64,000 bases of DNA from Sabellastarte sp. h YS-2021 (Eukaryota > Annelida > Polychaeta > Sabellida > Sabellidae). This document shows positions 13,701-28,700 of this stretch, one piece after another. A model generated the notes under the pieces. The model saw nothing but the letters and a program-made list of their open reading frames with translations, was not told the origin of the DNA and ran no database searches. The DNA lies in contig OZ024928.1 of the NCBI GenBank assembly GCA_964017235.1, forward strand, positions 82,579,566 to 82,643,565, read 5' to 3'. Every line of letters starts with the position of its first letter. Within the stretch, counting starts at the first letter, position 1. The position numbers were made by a program, and so were the translations under genes.

Positions 13701-16700
13701 CTGTATTGCAACTCTGTGTAATAGTGGTCCCAATTATCACTCATATAAAAGTGTCATATAAAGTAGATTTATACATAATTTGATCTTTATCAGAATAGTA
13801 CTAATCCGTCACTGGTTGGACATTATGCAGAGAGATAGTCTGATTGACAATTTAGATCCACTAAGGCTTCGTCATATATCTGTATAATGTCCAAACAGTG
13901 ATGGATTGCTACTGAAATAGACACAGAGCATTTTTGCCATTTCTAAATTATATTACACTAATAAGTATTAAGCTCAAGTGATTCTACCCACCCTGGTCAC
14001 TGCAAACTGGCATGTGACTGAACTAACAATATTTTTCACAAAATGTGAAAATGTGAGGCGTAAGAGTAACCTTTTCTAGAACATTTCTTCTAAATCACTA
14101 TGGTACTTAACAATATAAACATACAAAATGTTTCAATGTTGTGTGTAGGTTGTTCTGCCGACCCTGGCCATCCTGAGACTAGTTGCTTGTGATGAGAATG
14201 GGAAGATGTTAGGACATAGAGTGCTGCCACTGGAAGGTCTGCGGCCAGGCTACAGACATATCTGTCTGCGCAATGAGGTTAATCAACCCTTGCCACTTGC
14301 TAGTCTCTTTGTACACATTAAGATAGGGGACTATGTACCCGATGCATTTGCTGGTAAGTAGCTCACTCTCGGATATATGATATCAGTTGAAATTTTATCT
14401 GGAAGAAGCAATTCACTGGGTGTTTTTTTTTTTTAAAGAAATACACCAGAATAAATGTTCTCTTGTGGTCAATAGTGTGGACCACTGCATATTTAAAGTC
14501 TCACTTGGAACTGATGTGAACCTTTCAAGCTGATCAACATTTTATCTTATATTGATCAGGATGACCAATTCACTAGTGTGTTTGAGATGGGTGACCAGGT
14601 TACAGTTCTTGTGACTCAATTCTTGTTATAAATGTTTTGGTGTGAACCAGTTAGAAGTGCACAGGGTGTTCATATTGTAAAAACTGACTCCGTTCTTGAT
14701 ACATGTTTTATAGTGAACCATTTGAAAGTACCAGTACAGCAAATATCACTGTTGATGTAAACAAATTTGTCAGAAATAATAAGGAAAGTCCTGCTAAAAA
14801 TGAACATTAAATTGAAAAAAGTGGTTATTAGGTTTCACCAGTGTGATATATGGATATAAACAATTGTATTTTAATGGTTTTTGTTAGGTTCCCCTTTTGT
14901 TAGTCCCTAGTTTGCAAGTTTGCTCTCTCCTTTTGAACACCAACAAACCTTGACATTGACTTCTGATCTGATCATGGGGTCATGCTGAAATGAAAGTCAT
15001 GTGAAGCAAATTTTGGTCTGCATTCAGATACTAACTGGTATAGCATTATTTTGTGGCCATGACCTCAGAACGGGGAGATAAATACAAACTGGTACATACC
15101 CCATTTCATAAATATCAGAATTTCATTGATGGGCTCATGGCTGGAAAGTTGGCCATCTAATTACAGGCTGTGCAGGGTTCAAATCCCATAAGTGGCAATG
15201 CTGAGGACATGTTCCAATATGATCCTGGCTGTTGAAACAGATGTAATACATTAATTTGACCTTTGTCAAAATTATCACCTCAGACTAAAATAAGTCCAAA
15301 TTATCAAATGAAGTTAATGTGACTCATTTATAGTTGATAAAATTAGCTTTGAGAAAAAGGAAAATGTGCTGGTTGAATGTATGTTTGTTCTCTGACATCC
15401 CATGGAAAATACTGGTCAGATTGTTCATGACATGAATATCACCTTCACTATACATGGTGTGAGTAAACAGGAGAGTATTAATCTTTCTATGACCTTGATC
15501 ATTAATATATGTAATGATCATATATAAAATTACACGTCAGTCTTTGATAATGTGTTCGGCACCTCTGGTGTCATACCTGTGTGATTGAATCCTGTGCAAA
15601 TGTGTAATGCTTAAATGAGAATGAATTTAGAAGCTTCAAAGAAATAAGCTAATAAAGTACAAATTCTATGAACCAATGATGCATTTGGAGTTCATAGAAA
15701 TGTAACTTAAGTCTTGTGATTATGTCTCAGTAAAATGTCATAATAGTCTTCAACAAAGGTAAAGCTATCTGTATGGATTTAAATACCTGCTTCTGCTTGA
15801 ATTAAATTAACTTATAAAATTTCTTTGCACAACGTGTTGCCCTGGATACCCCAGTAATTCCTGATCCACTTTTGATTAGATTTCTATTTGAACTAAACCA
15901 TTAAACGTTCTGTCAGTAATTTTATATCAGATCTTAGTTGCTACCTGTTAATAACTGATTGTATCGAGCTATGTATGATAATTATTTACAACATTGTGTC
16001 TCAATCTCTCTATATATGAGTACATGTTTAGGTTTGATGCAGTATACATGGCACATTGACTTAATTGCATGAGGTTCTTTTGTCACATATAACAAGAATG
16101 AGTATAATTCAGGGAATTTAAAGAAAACTTAAACAATGTAGTTCTTGGAATAATGCAAACACAAGTGGTCATGAATGGTGTGACAGGGTAACACATACTG
16201 GATAGTTCCAATTAAATTGCAGTCACATTAATTTTCAGTGGATATTTATATACTTGGTGGCATAATAGTGAAAATACAGAGCAGTGTTAGAAAATATTTC
16301 TTTAAGGAATTTTTAGATATTTGCAGAATCCGACCTGAGAGTAAAGCTGAGATGCATCTTGTCAGACCACAGTAAACTCATATTGTTTTGTTGTTTCTAA
16401 ATAATCAGTCCAGGGAATGTAACAATCTCTTCTCAGTAAACTGCATAGAATCTGCAAAATATTTGCAAAACCAGAAAATAATGCCAATAAAGTAATCGCT
16501 GCTATCAGCAAGTGATTGGTTTTATGAATTCTTTTCTGAGAATATTTTCCTGTGAAAAACACAAAGCTTGTAAAAACAACTTTGTAACACTATATCTGAA
16601 AAAAAAGGAAATATGTGGTCCAAGTTTGCTTCTAGAATAGAAGAAAAACAAATCCTAGGCTTAAAAGAATTACTTTGTGTCAAAATGTCTTTCCTTTAGT

Positions 16701-19700
16701 GGACTGTGAATAATATGTTCAATTATCAGAGTTTGATATGTGTGAATGTGTTCACATAAATGACAACCCAGTGACAAATACAAAAGGTGTATTTTATTGA
16801 ACATTGGCTTATTTTGGTGTTAAGACCAGATGAAAGCATACCTATGATGAACAATAAACACAGTTGATGTTTGGTTCAGTGTACACATTTCCCCCTAATA
16901 ATGGAAACTGCCATTAACTATGGTGTGACATGGTATGTACCATGTCTGGATGTATAGGGGATCCTAAATCTTTATACCACAATGTTCTGTGTATTATTTC
17001 CCTCATTGCAATGTCTCAGACTGTGCCTGCCTTGTCCCTTGCAGACTTTGCTGAAGCTCTAACCAACCCAATAGCTTACCAGTCAAAGCTAGAGAAGCAT
17101 GCTCAACAGCTGGCTGTATTGGAGGAAGACTTTGATATGGAGGTAAGCCAGGTGATTAATTGGTATTATTTAATAATACGATACTTCAAAGACACAAAGT
17201 AATGATCTCATTGCTGGGTACCCAACCTACCCAATGTAAATTAATAGCTTATCAGTCCAAGTTTGAGAAGCAGTTTGAAATAAAGGTAAGCAAGTTACAG
17301 TGCCACCTTTATTCATATTAGATTACTTCTTTAAATATCCAAACAGGAGGCTCTGGAGAAACATTGTAGTCCCAGAATTGTTTGTATTTTACACCAAACT
17401 ACGTTCCCATTTTGTTAACTGTAAAGAGGCCCCACTTTCTCAAGAAGTGTTTCAGCCTAAACCAGCAGTGTGATCTGCACAGATTTCAATGACAACAATT
17501 GTGAGCATTGTATCTCTTTTATCAGAATGCTGAAGAAGTTCTTTCAGATGAACCACACCAAAAAATGATATCTGCCATGGAGCTTCAAAAGACCAATTAT
17601 TTAGTAAAGCCCAGTTTTCAGAATGTTAAAGTCTCCACTAAAAACTGCACTTGACAATGGAAAAAAATAATAATTGGAACCCTAATAAGAAGAATTTAGT
17701 AGAAGTAGAAGTAAATATTGGAGAGAATTTTTGTTGAAATTTATTGCAACTGTTTTACCTGAAGTCCTGGTTAAGTTTAAGTATTTTTTGTTAAGATTTG
17801 ATTGTATACAGGGTTCAACTCTACACAACAGTGAGTGAAAAAGATTCACAAAAATGTGTGTGATTTTCAGAATAATGATGAAGAAGTGGCTACAATTCAA
17901 CCACAACAAGCGATGCCATCTGTTATGGAATTTGACAACACTAAGAAGCGAGCAAGCTCAGTGCGGTCACGTACTAGTGAAGTGGCAGGCATTGTGCCCC
18001 TCATTACACGTACAGGTAGTCTGCAGAACAAGGCCCACACAGCCTCTGCACTGGTCAAACAGGACAGCACCAACTCGGGATTTTCACAGGTCTCACAGTC
18101 CTCAGGTGAGATGCCACAGCTTTTCATTCTAGTGATTTCTGTTGATTTTGCTTAATTATATATTCAAGTTTGTTATTTCTGATATATGAAGGAGTACCTT
18201 TGTCAAGCAAGCAGCACCCACCAGGATTTTTACAGGTCTCCCAGTCCTGATGTGAGATGACAGCCCTGATTTTATTGATTTTTCTTAATGATTTTGTTGT
18301 GTTAGTTACTTTTAATATAGCACAGGTGTACCTTTTAGAGCTATCCTATTTGGTATTTATTTTTTTTGATTGCAGAGAAAGTTTATCTTGCCACTGTATT
18401 AATTACTGTTATTGTAATTATTGTTGATATTGTTATTAAGGTGTTACAGTAACATGAGGAAATATTCTGACATATCAAAATATATGTAAGTAGTATCCTA
18501 TTTTGTATTTCCAATTGCAAAGAATTTCTTGCAGCCATTTTGATCATTATTTTTATATTCAGTAAGAACTTTGCAATAATAAGGACAACTATGAAGCATC
18601 TATTTAGGTCAAACTAAATATACCTCATACAATCAAAATGCAGGACATCAAAGAGGTGTAATAACATCATTATTTTTGTCAGTAACTCTTGCACTAATTA
18701 ATAAAGTCAAACCAGTCAAACGTAGCAGTGTACCAATCGGGTGAGCAAATATTTTAACTCTGCCTCAGCAGACCCGTCTAGTACAATATTTGTGTCAGAA
18801 AAATTAAAACATAGATAATCTCACAAAAACCTTTTTTTTGGTTAAAAGTTTTCTATGTGTGTTGTATTTTATGAATACAACTTGGTGAAAATTTTTCATC
18901 TCGGTTAATTAGAAATTTTACTGAAACTTTTAACTGTCAATGAATGTACCCAAATTTACAGTAAATTTACTTTAATTTTATTTAAAACTCCTTTTATAAA
19001 GACAGAGGGTTTTATTTTTCAAGAATATGGCATGATTTTCTTTTGCGCAAAATACACTGTCTCACATTTTGTAACCAGAGTGCATAGCAGTGTATCCTGA
19101 GCATCAGGGCAGATTCAAGAAAGTTGTGAAAAGTATCATTCACTCATTGAAGTGTAGGCAACATAACATATAGTTAGAGTGGGAAATCTCAAATATGCCA
19201 CAAACATGTGAAGTTACTCACTGAGGAAACCCGGTTATTTTGAATTGAATTATTAAATGTTCTTGGCAAATTTCTGAACATTTAGACAAATTTAAGCCAT
19301 TTCATCCAAATAGATTACATCATTTCAGTGGATTCTGATTGATGTTGCTAAATTTTATTATGTGAACCCAGTGATAATGTTCACATTGTGTCGTATGTTT
19401 TATATTTCTCACTCCCATGTCAGTAGTAGTGTGTTACCTGTACAGTATCTCCATACTGTTATCCATACACATTAGTTGTTGTGTCCATATTGAGTCTTAC
19501 GTGGCTCATAAAATATTGCTAAAATAGTATTTGTGAGAGACATTTGTGAGAAAGATAATGAAAGAAGAGTATAAATTTGATATGTTTTTTTTTATCAATA
19601 ATTTGTAAAATTTCCAATGACATACAGTAGAATGATACCTTGTCACATTCCGTGAATGTTTTTATCTGTACCACTAACAAATCTGGGAAATTTATGATGC

Positions 19701-22700
19701 ATTCAAGTTTTTTTTGCTTACACATCTTTAATTTTTTTCAGTCAAATGTCTCAGAGTAATTGTAAATGTAAATAGTAAGAATATTAGTCAATATTGACCC
19801 CAGTGTAGTTGATAGTGAATGTGTGAAACTTTGACACCAGGTCCTGGCCATTGTGAAAACATAGAGGATATGTTCGATTTTACAAACTACAAGGTAGTTA
19901 TCTATGCTGTGGCTGATACATTTAAAGTTCCAAAGCATAGTGGCACATTGGTGAAGTGTGTCAAATGCTGCACCATATTCATGTTATGTTTTGCATAATG
20001 AGGGTACTGCTTTAAACATTATGCATTCATTGTAACTTTGTCGTAAACACAATTGAATGGTTTATCCTACCGTTGAATAACATGTGGGGTTTTCAGGCAA
20101 TCTACAGCATAGAGAAAACTTTAGCCAGAAGGAAATTTCATCTATTCTCAAATTTTAGAAAAAAAATAACTAGAATTAATTTGCAATAGTGGGTTGTTGT
20201 TATTTAAATGATTAATTTAGATTTAAAATATTCATCAGGAATTAATTGTCACTATCTAAATGCACTGGCTAAGACCAGTAAAATTATCAGTAAATTTTTT
20301 TCATATTAATTAATCAGCTTTCATTTTGTGTAAAAATATCTTATTTAGAACAAGCAGTCTTTTAGAATGAAAACTATTAAACATTAATTCACCCAGTGAT
20401 GAGATAAATTAACAAGTTGTTTGATTGACTTTTACAGGTTTAAAGTTTTTTGTTTTCTATACTAACATAATTAAGAGAATATAGGCACTTATATGAGAGA
20501 AATGTTGTAAAGAGTTTACTCTGAATATTGTACATATAATTGTCTACATAGACAGATGACATAGTTTATTTAGTATGTAGTTATACAATATGCAGCAGTT
20601 GAGCTATATTTGTAAGACCTCACTGCTATAAATAAATGATTGATGGCCTCTAAATAACCATAAATTATAAAATGCTCTAAAACTATGGTAATAGGCAACA
20701 TATATTTAATGAAATGTTCTGGTTTAAACACAATGATAAATTGGGCTTTGTGAGCTTTTAAACTTGGTTTTTGTGTACCATCAGAAAACCAACAAAAGTT
20801 TATATTATAATCATATAGTTACTCACTTTTATGAGGATCCACCATTGAACTTTTATAGCATGATACTGATCTGTTGTACTTCCCCTTTAAGTATTTGTAT
20901 ATTTTCCAATATACCTCAACAATTGTCGGTTTGTGCCATGTGATATTTGGGTGCCTATGTATGCTACCTTCATATTGGCTGATTACAGAGTACTCCCCTA
21001 ACTGTTAAAGAATAGAGTTATGCGGTATTTTGAGTATAGAATTATGAAAACAATACTCTTATGCGCTTAAAAATATCTAGTTTTCAATATATAAGCAAAG
21101 TCAAATTGATCAGTTTCTGGTTAATTTGCCAAGAAAACTGACCCATTATTGTAGAAATAAAGTCCAAGGTTTTGTGATTTATAACCCCAGATAATTCACA
21201 AATTAATTTGTGAATTATCTGGGGTTATAAATCACAAAACCTCGGACTTTATTTCTATTATAAAGACCGCATTTAGTATTTTTTATATCATAACTGTAAT
21301 AAATATGGCTACATAACCTTTTCTGTGTTGCACACTATTTTTACTGTTTATTGTTTTGGCTGTTCCACCTTGCAAACATGCATGGTGACACATAAACAAG
21401 AATCACTAAATCTCTCAAAGTTTATTTTACTATTTGAACACTTTAACTGTAATACAGACAATTCGCTTTCTAAATTATTTTACACAAACTGTTACATTAA
21501 AAAAAAAAAGAATTCTGGTTCAATAATTCTCTATTTTTCATGCCACGTTTCCCAGTGCAGGGTAAATAATCGCTTAACAGAATGGCCAGAGTACAATTAT
21601 ACGCTTGTATAATTTCACGGGAACAATGTGCGCACTGCAGGGATTTTCGTTGTCTGCACATTTCCGGTCTTTATAATGGTGTATTGCTGGCAGTGTAGTC
21701 ACTCAAGATTAGAGTGATGGTGGAAGAGTACTCCTTGTGACAGCCATAGCTATACACAAGTTAGAGTGTTCAGCTGTGTTTGAGGTCTACCTGTATCAGA
21801 TTAGTTCAATATTAGATTAGAAAGCATTGATGTTATACAAAACTTTGTATAGTTTCACAGAATTTGTAAGCTTACACTGTAGTGATGCCATAACAACACA
21901 GGAATTACATTTACAGTCAAAGCACACCACAATCAGCCAATTCTCAAGGAGCCAGAAAATTACTTCCACTTAACAAGGATTAAAAGCAAAAAAGGTTGGG
22001 CAAAAGTTGGGGCCAATTGGATTTTAGCGCAGTCATCCCACTGCAGAGTTTTCCATTCAGACGCAGTATCTTAAAAAATATTGTAGGTAGGACCTGTCAA
22101 ATTTGGTATGTGGGTAAATATGGCTAATGCCTCAAAACCTATTGCTTTGTGGCCTTGGTCTTCTACTGCAAGGCCAATAGTGGCCTTCTGGCAGAAATGG
22201 AAATGTTTATTATGTTACAAGCTGTTAGAGATAGTGCAATTTTGAGCTAATTTTGGACCCTTTGGGTAACATAGAACGTAGATATCAAGTCTCAAAATAC
22301 TTTTTAATTTTCCAAATTTCAGCCACCATCTTGAATTTTGGCAGCAATCAAAAATGTCAATTATCTCAAAAAATATAAGGATAGAGGTTTTGTTTTGGTT
22401 TCTTTTGGCACTACAGACCCTGGATTTAATGCCTTGGAAAAGTTTTGACTGCCAACTTGATGTTGGGCAGAAATCGGAAATGTCGATTATTTAAAAAAAT
22501 GTTAGAAATGAAGCAATTTTGAGCAAAATTTTGATTCTTTGGGTTCTAGAGACCCTAGATATAATGCTTCTGAGAAATTTTAACTTTTCTGAATTCTGTC
22601 TGCCATCTTGAAGTTTGGCAGAAATTGAAAATGTCTGATTTCCAAATGGCCAAGTTCTCTATATGCTAAATTATACCATGTTCCGTCGGGGATGCACTGC

Positions 22701-25700
22701 GTTGAATTGACGCAGTTCTAATTTTCCGTAGAAAATCTCTCTCAGGACCTGATATTTTACTTCCACTAGAATGGGAATTCCATAGGACAAAGATCTATTT
22801 AATTGTGCTAATCATCAAAGTTTTGTAGAGCTTAAGCTCTATACTAGCAGACTGTAAATACTTAAAATCAAAATGTTTTCGCTTAACCGAACTTTTCTTA
22901 TATCTCCCATATTTTGGTTTTGTTATCTACTATTCGATGGGCCATAATAGGTGATGTTAATGATGTACATATTAAAATCTATATGTACACTAAAATGACA
23001 TTATCAACTGAATTTTATTGAATGGATAGTGTCTTTGTTGGTGAATATGGTGTTAGGAAATCAACAATGAAAAATTCTGATGCATTGTCCTAATTCCCAA
23101 GCTAGCTTATAAAAAGCCTACACAAATTAAGCCTATGCCTTGGCCTGTGGTGATAACAATAGTGTATGTCAGGCTTTAAAACATCTATAATCCATTTTGT
23201 TGAAATTTATTGAAATATCAATCTGTTTGCTGATAAAATTTAGTGTCAGTAAATGTACAATTATCAGTTGAAATGTTGCAAATTTCGGGGATAATTAGAT
23301 GCCTCCATGTCCCTTTTAGAAATCTCCAAAATTTTACATTTTTTTTGCTGGGTACTGTCTGCATGAAGTTTTGTTACGAGTTACATATTTATTGCAACAG
23401 GAACGAATTACTATGGATTATTGATAAAAAGCAGAATGAAACAAGTATTTGTCCCTTTTCTGTTTATGTACTAATCAATAATATTGACAAAATCACTTTG
23501 ATATCGTCCATTTGCCAGTACTGCTCATGCATGACTACAGTCTCACTCTTGGCTATCTGAACCGCCCGATTATAAAAACTTCAGGGGTGTCCTCCAATAC
23601 TTTCGGATAAAAGAGAGTCTATTTTTTTTCAAGGAAATTTACAGATAGCAGAGTAAGTTCAACCAAAAAGGCCTAAAAAGAAGCCGAGAGTTATTTTTAG
23701 TTGAAGGGCAATTAATCAAAATGTTTAATATTTGACTTTCAGCTGTGTGGGTTTTACGAGATGAATTAAAATCCAGCAAAGAAGTGGATTCCCAGTCAGC
23801 ATCCCAGAGTCTAAAGTCAGCAAAAAACAGTCTTGTAAATTCTGATCCTAATCCAAATGCCAAGAAAGCCGATCATTCCAAAAGCTTTGTGTCCAAGAGG
23901 TCCCAATCCTGGGCTGAGTTTGCTGTGGCCGTTTCCCACTTTAAGGGCAGGAAGCATTACAAGCGATCCAAATCACAGGGATATCTGGGAGCCAATCAGC
24001 TCGCAGGTACCAGCCGTCACTGCTTAAAACAGACTCCATATAACTAGAACCAGTCTAATTGAAGTATAAGTTGAATCAGGGATCATGGTATCAGCAAATC
24101 CAGTGATTTTGTAGGCATTTAATGGGTCTGAACTATGTCAAGAACCATATTCTGTGAGATGTTGTAGGTTTCTAGTTATACAGAGTCTACTTTTCTATAA
24201 AACAGCATGTGACTTGATTTTTATACAGCCTGGATCCTGTTTTAAAATCCTCCCACCATCCCCACCCACCCCCATTGATACTAATTACAAACTGCAGATA
24301 TGATATGTAGCAGTTTTAAAGCAGCTATTTTAACACTATTTCATTGTACTTTATACAGCATGAAATCCTGTTAATAGTTTAATCGCATGTTATTTGGTAA
24401 GTTAGTGTACAACAACTGAAACTTACATGAGTAGTAAATATTGTCATATTTTGTCACGACAAGTCGCTACATTCCAATTTGATGGGACAGGGATTGTATA
24501 GATTCATCCTCTCGTGATCAGATTTATAACGATGTACAACATAAGGATCATTTTATTACGCTACAATAGCTTACCATGTGGGACTTAATGCTGATCTCGG
24601 GTTGCCACACCCGGGGCCAACGTCTTAGAAAAAAAGATCGTTCTTGTTAGCCACCGGATATACTGGTAGTTGTCGTCACGTGATAACTTCTGACCAATCG
24701 TCCTACTTTCTCGTTGGCCACGATTGACTGGTAGCAGTTTGTAAATATACAGACATTTTCATTTATTTCTCAGACTTTACTTATTGTTGGAGGCTAATAT
24801 TTGCATATTTCTTGTAATATATATTATAGATCATTCTGTTAAAGTTTCATTTTCACAGGATAAGTATTTTTATTGCTGTCGCGTGTTTTGAGTTTTCCTC
24901 GGTTCAGGCTAATACATTCTACGTCTTTTATTGCGTACAAAATGTCTACACATCAAGCAAATAAAGACAAACCGAGAGCGCAGAAATGCCGCCATTTCTG
25001 CTTTAATTTTGATACACATAATTTCTGCCCTACCTGTAGGGAGGCTGGCAAGGGAGATGACCCCTGTGTCACCTTTGAAACCCCTTGCGAAATTTGCACG
25101 TCTTTTACAGATGAGCAACTACAGAAAATCCAAAACCGGAAACGGTATTTGAAAAAGCAGAAAGCGACAACTAGTTCCAAAGATGAACTAGATCTTTTGG
25201 GTGAAGGCGATGGGGACTCTTTCACTGGGTCCAATGCAGACCTCGAGTGTGCTGCTGATAGCCTCTTTACCTCACCCCCCCGTCCACAACCTCTTGCCTT
25301 CAGTTCCCTGTCTTTGAAAACGCCAGCAAAAACCGTCCCACCCACCCCTGGTACAGCTTTGCAAAATAAAATCCAGGAAAATTTAGAGAAATCACTCGGT
25401 GATTCCTTAAATATACACTTACAGCAGCAAATGGGTTCCTTCCAGGCATCCATGTTGGAAGCTTTTCAGTCACTCCGAGAGGAGTTGGCTGTAAAACAGA
25501 AAGTCGAGACACAGTCTTCGACTCTTGCTTCAAAACCTGGCTTGTCCAGTACTTCTGCTGCCCCTCTGGATTTGCCCCATCTGAGATCTGGTACTAACGT
25601 TCCAAGCGAGGATATGGATGTGGACTACGGTCCAACTCTTCCTCCTCGTCTAGTATCTACTCAACCTTCCTCGGATCAGTACGTTGCCCCCTCTGCCTCG

Positions 25701-28700
25701 GACCAACTAAATGAAGATTCCGATGAACCTCGGATCCCTTCTTCTAGATCCAAAAAGCACTCTGACAAGAGCAAACATAAATCAAGATCTAGATATGTGT
25801 CATTTTCCTCAGAGGAGGATCACTCCCCTGTAGCCAGACACAGGTCTTCTAAGCCCTCTAGGGCTCAGCCCTCAGGAGTAGCTTCTGACCAAGACCTCCC
25901 ACAACATGATCCAGACCCCCCTTATTATAGAGCAGTAGCTTTGTCTGACATGCCCTCCCAATACTCTGAGGAAGTGGATACCTTCAGGCGTATTTTGTCT
26001 CTCCCTGACCCCAGGGAATCTATGCCCAGGTCTTCCACCTCAGTGTTGGGTCTGGATGATGAAAAAGGCCGTCAAGAGCTCAGACCTAGAGGTCCCTCCT
26101 CTATTCTTCCACTTAGCTCAGTTATCAAGGACGCCTTTGATAAATTCCAACATGACTTTAAGGCTGCCAACTTATCTGAGGGAAAATATGTCAAGCCTCC
26201 TCCCTCAACTTCCAAGTGGTACAAGGTGGGACAACCAACTTTTCAGGACAAAATTCAGGAGTTGAATACAGACTTTGCTAAGATCTGTATTACTCCTAGA
26301 CCTTCTGGGCCCCCAGTAGCCAGAGTTCCCCTGCCAGTTCTCAAGGAGCTAGAACTTCAGGCTAGACAAAACATCTCTACCCTCAACTTCACCGCTGCAT
26401 TTGCCAAAACCTCATCTTCTTGCAATGCTTCATTGGAAAAATGCCAACATAGCATTAAGTCTACCGTCAAGAAGATTAAATCTCAGATTCAGAAAGGTGC
26501 CAATCCTGAGAAAGTGGCAAAGCGCGGATATGAGGAAGTAGCTGACTACTTAGATTTTTGGAACAAGACAGTACTTGTTCAACACAGGGCCCTCACTTGT
26601 CTCAGCAAATCTCTAGCCCATATTTTGCAGAGGGAATTATACTCTATGGCTAATACCGGCTTACTCAGGCGAGAAGCCGAGATGACTCTATTACATCCTC
26701 AATTAGGAGAAACGAGACGTCAAGAACTCAGGAACTCGTCCTTTTGGGACTCTTCCTTGTTCGAGTCTCAATTAGTGAAGGAAGGTGAGGACTTCCTTCT
26801 CAAAAAAGGCACCTCAAAAGATTCTCAGGGTTTTGCACCCTACCAGAATAAGCCCTTTCGTGGTCCCCACAGGAAAAGAGGCTCCTACAGGAAACGCCCC
26901 TATGGGGGCAATACCTCTCAAAGCAGTAACCAGTCCTTTCCTTCGGGAAGAGGAAAATCCAACTTCAGAGGCTCCAGGGGTCGTTTTCGACCCCACAATA
27001 GAGGAAGGGGGCGTGGAAACCCCCCTCCCCAATGACTCCTCCAAAGCCTCACTCAGTCCACCAGTAGGAGGTCGCCTCCGTTCTTTCAGGAGAGACTGGC
27101 TCACAAACAAATGTTCTCAAAACGTGTTAAACATTATCACCAATGGCTACGTTCTGCCATTCCGTTCAAAGCCAAACTTGATCAGATTTCCTCTGATTCT
27201 GTCAGAGTACAAGGCCCAACCAAAAGACCAAGCCTTGGCTACTTGTATCCAGTCTCTCCTGTCAAAGAACGCTATCGAAAGGGTAGACAATGTAAAATCT
27301 CTCGGGTTTTACAGTCGCCTGTTCCTAGTACCCAAGCCTCACCAAAGGTGGAGGCCAGTCATAGACTTAAGCAGGCTCAATACTTTTCTACACGTAGAAA
27401 AGTTCAAAATGGAAACTCCAGAGTCCATCAGGACCTCCCTGATTCCAGGGGAGTGGGTATCGTCGATAGATCTGTCGGACGCCTACCTGCATATCCCCAT
27501 CCACCCAAGCTCAAGGAAATACCTAAGGTTTTGCTACAAGGCTCAGGTGTTCCAATTCACCTCCCTCCCGTTCGGACTAGCTACAGCCCCCCAGGTCTTT
27601 ACTATGATCGTAAAGGAAGTGAAACTAATGGCCCTCTCAAGAGGACTCAGAATTCACCAATACCTGGACGACTGGCTGATCAGGTCCCAGTCTCAGGAGG
27701 AAGCACAAGTGAACACTCAGGCAGTAGTAGACCTGACTCAGTCCTTGGGATGGATAATAAATCAGGAAAAATCAGAACTGAAACCTACACAGGTGTTTTC
27801 GTTCGTGGGCTACGAATACCACCTCGATTCAGCCCTTGTAAAACCCACTCAAGAGAGATGGCTCAAACTTCAGGATTTGATCCTACGACTCAAGTCAAAA
27901 CGTGTTTTGACTGCAAGATGTTTGATGTCTCTAATTGGGTTGCTAGCCTCAACGGAGAAAATGGTCCCGGAGGGACGCCTTCACATGAGGCCCTTTCAGT
28001 TTCATCTCAAGGAGCACTGGAGATATCCTCAGTCGCTGGACAACCTCCTTCCCTGGACAGAAGCCATTGCAGCCCACCTAGATTGGTGGCAAAATCCCTC
28101 CAAGGTGATGAAAGGTGCAGACCTTCATCCCAAAGACCACAGTATCCAACTCTTTACCGACGCCTCAAACGAAGGTTGGGGCGCTCACTTAGACCAAAAC
28201 TTTACCAAGGGTCTGTGGTCAGATCGGGAAAAAAGGCTTCACATAAATGTCCTAGAATTGAAGGCGGTCTCCCTGGCCCTTCGAGACTTCAAGGACCAGT
28301 GCCAGAATCAAACAGTGTTGATCGCGACGGACAACTCAACAGTGGTAGCCTACATCAACAAACAAGGAGGAACACACTCGGCAGAGATGTGTGCTCTCCT
28401 GTGGAAGATCATGACCTGGTGCCATCACTATCACATAACATTGAAAGCCAGGCACATTCCAGGGTGCCTGAATGTGATGGCCGACCTGCTATCCAGGTCC
28501 AACCAAGTGCAGTCAACCGAATGGTCTCTGCACCCACAGGTCTTCAAACAGATCTGCCAGAAGTGGTTCACCCCTCATGTAGACTTGTTTGCCACTCACC
28601 TGAACCACAAACTCCCTCTATACGTGTCTCCTATCCCAGACCCAAAGGCCTGGGACATAGATGCTCTGAACATAAACTGGACCAACCTCACAGCATATGC

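Larger units (their letters stand above)
13223..17044. other. PLCB introns 7 and 8
   Basis: Outside exon 8, the foldback element and the SINE remnant I see only AT-rich sequence. 13460-13620 has GGCAGAGAT twice and a TTGAATTGGAATTGGAATT tail, which looks like the end of a short interspersed element. Confidence 0.45.
18331..23742. other. PLCB intron 10
   Basis: Non-coding; carries the palindrome (21152), possible MITE (21257) and Helitron-like element (22028). 18331-21150 shows nothing else beyond A/T runs. Confidence 0.55.

Noticed and set aside
15131-15205. Functional tRNA gene
   Set aside because: A and B boxes are present, but no acceptor stem or clear anticodon arm closes; a SINE head explains it better.
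23243-23560. 105-codon open frame in intron 10
   Set aside because: Begins in AT-rich intron, Ile/Cys/Phe-rich composition, no recognisable domain.
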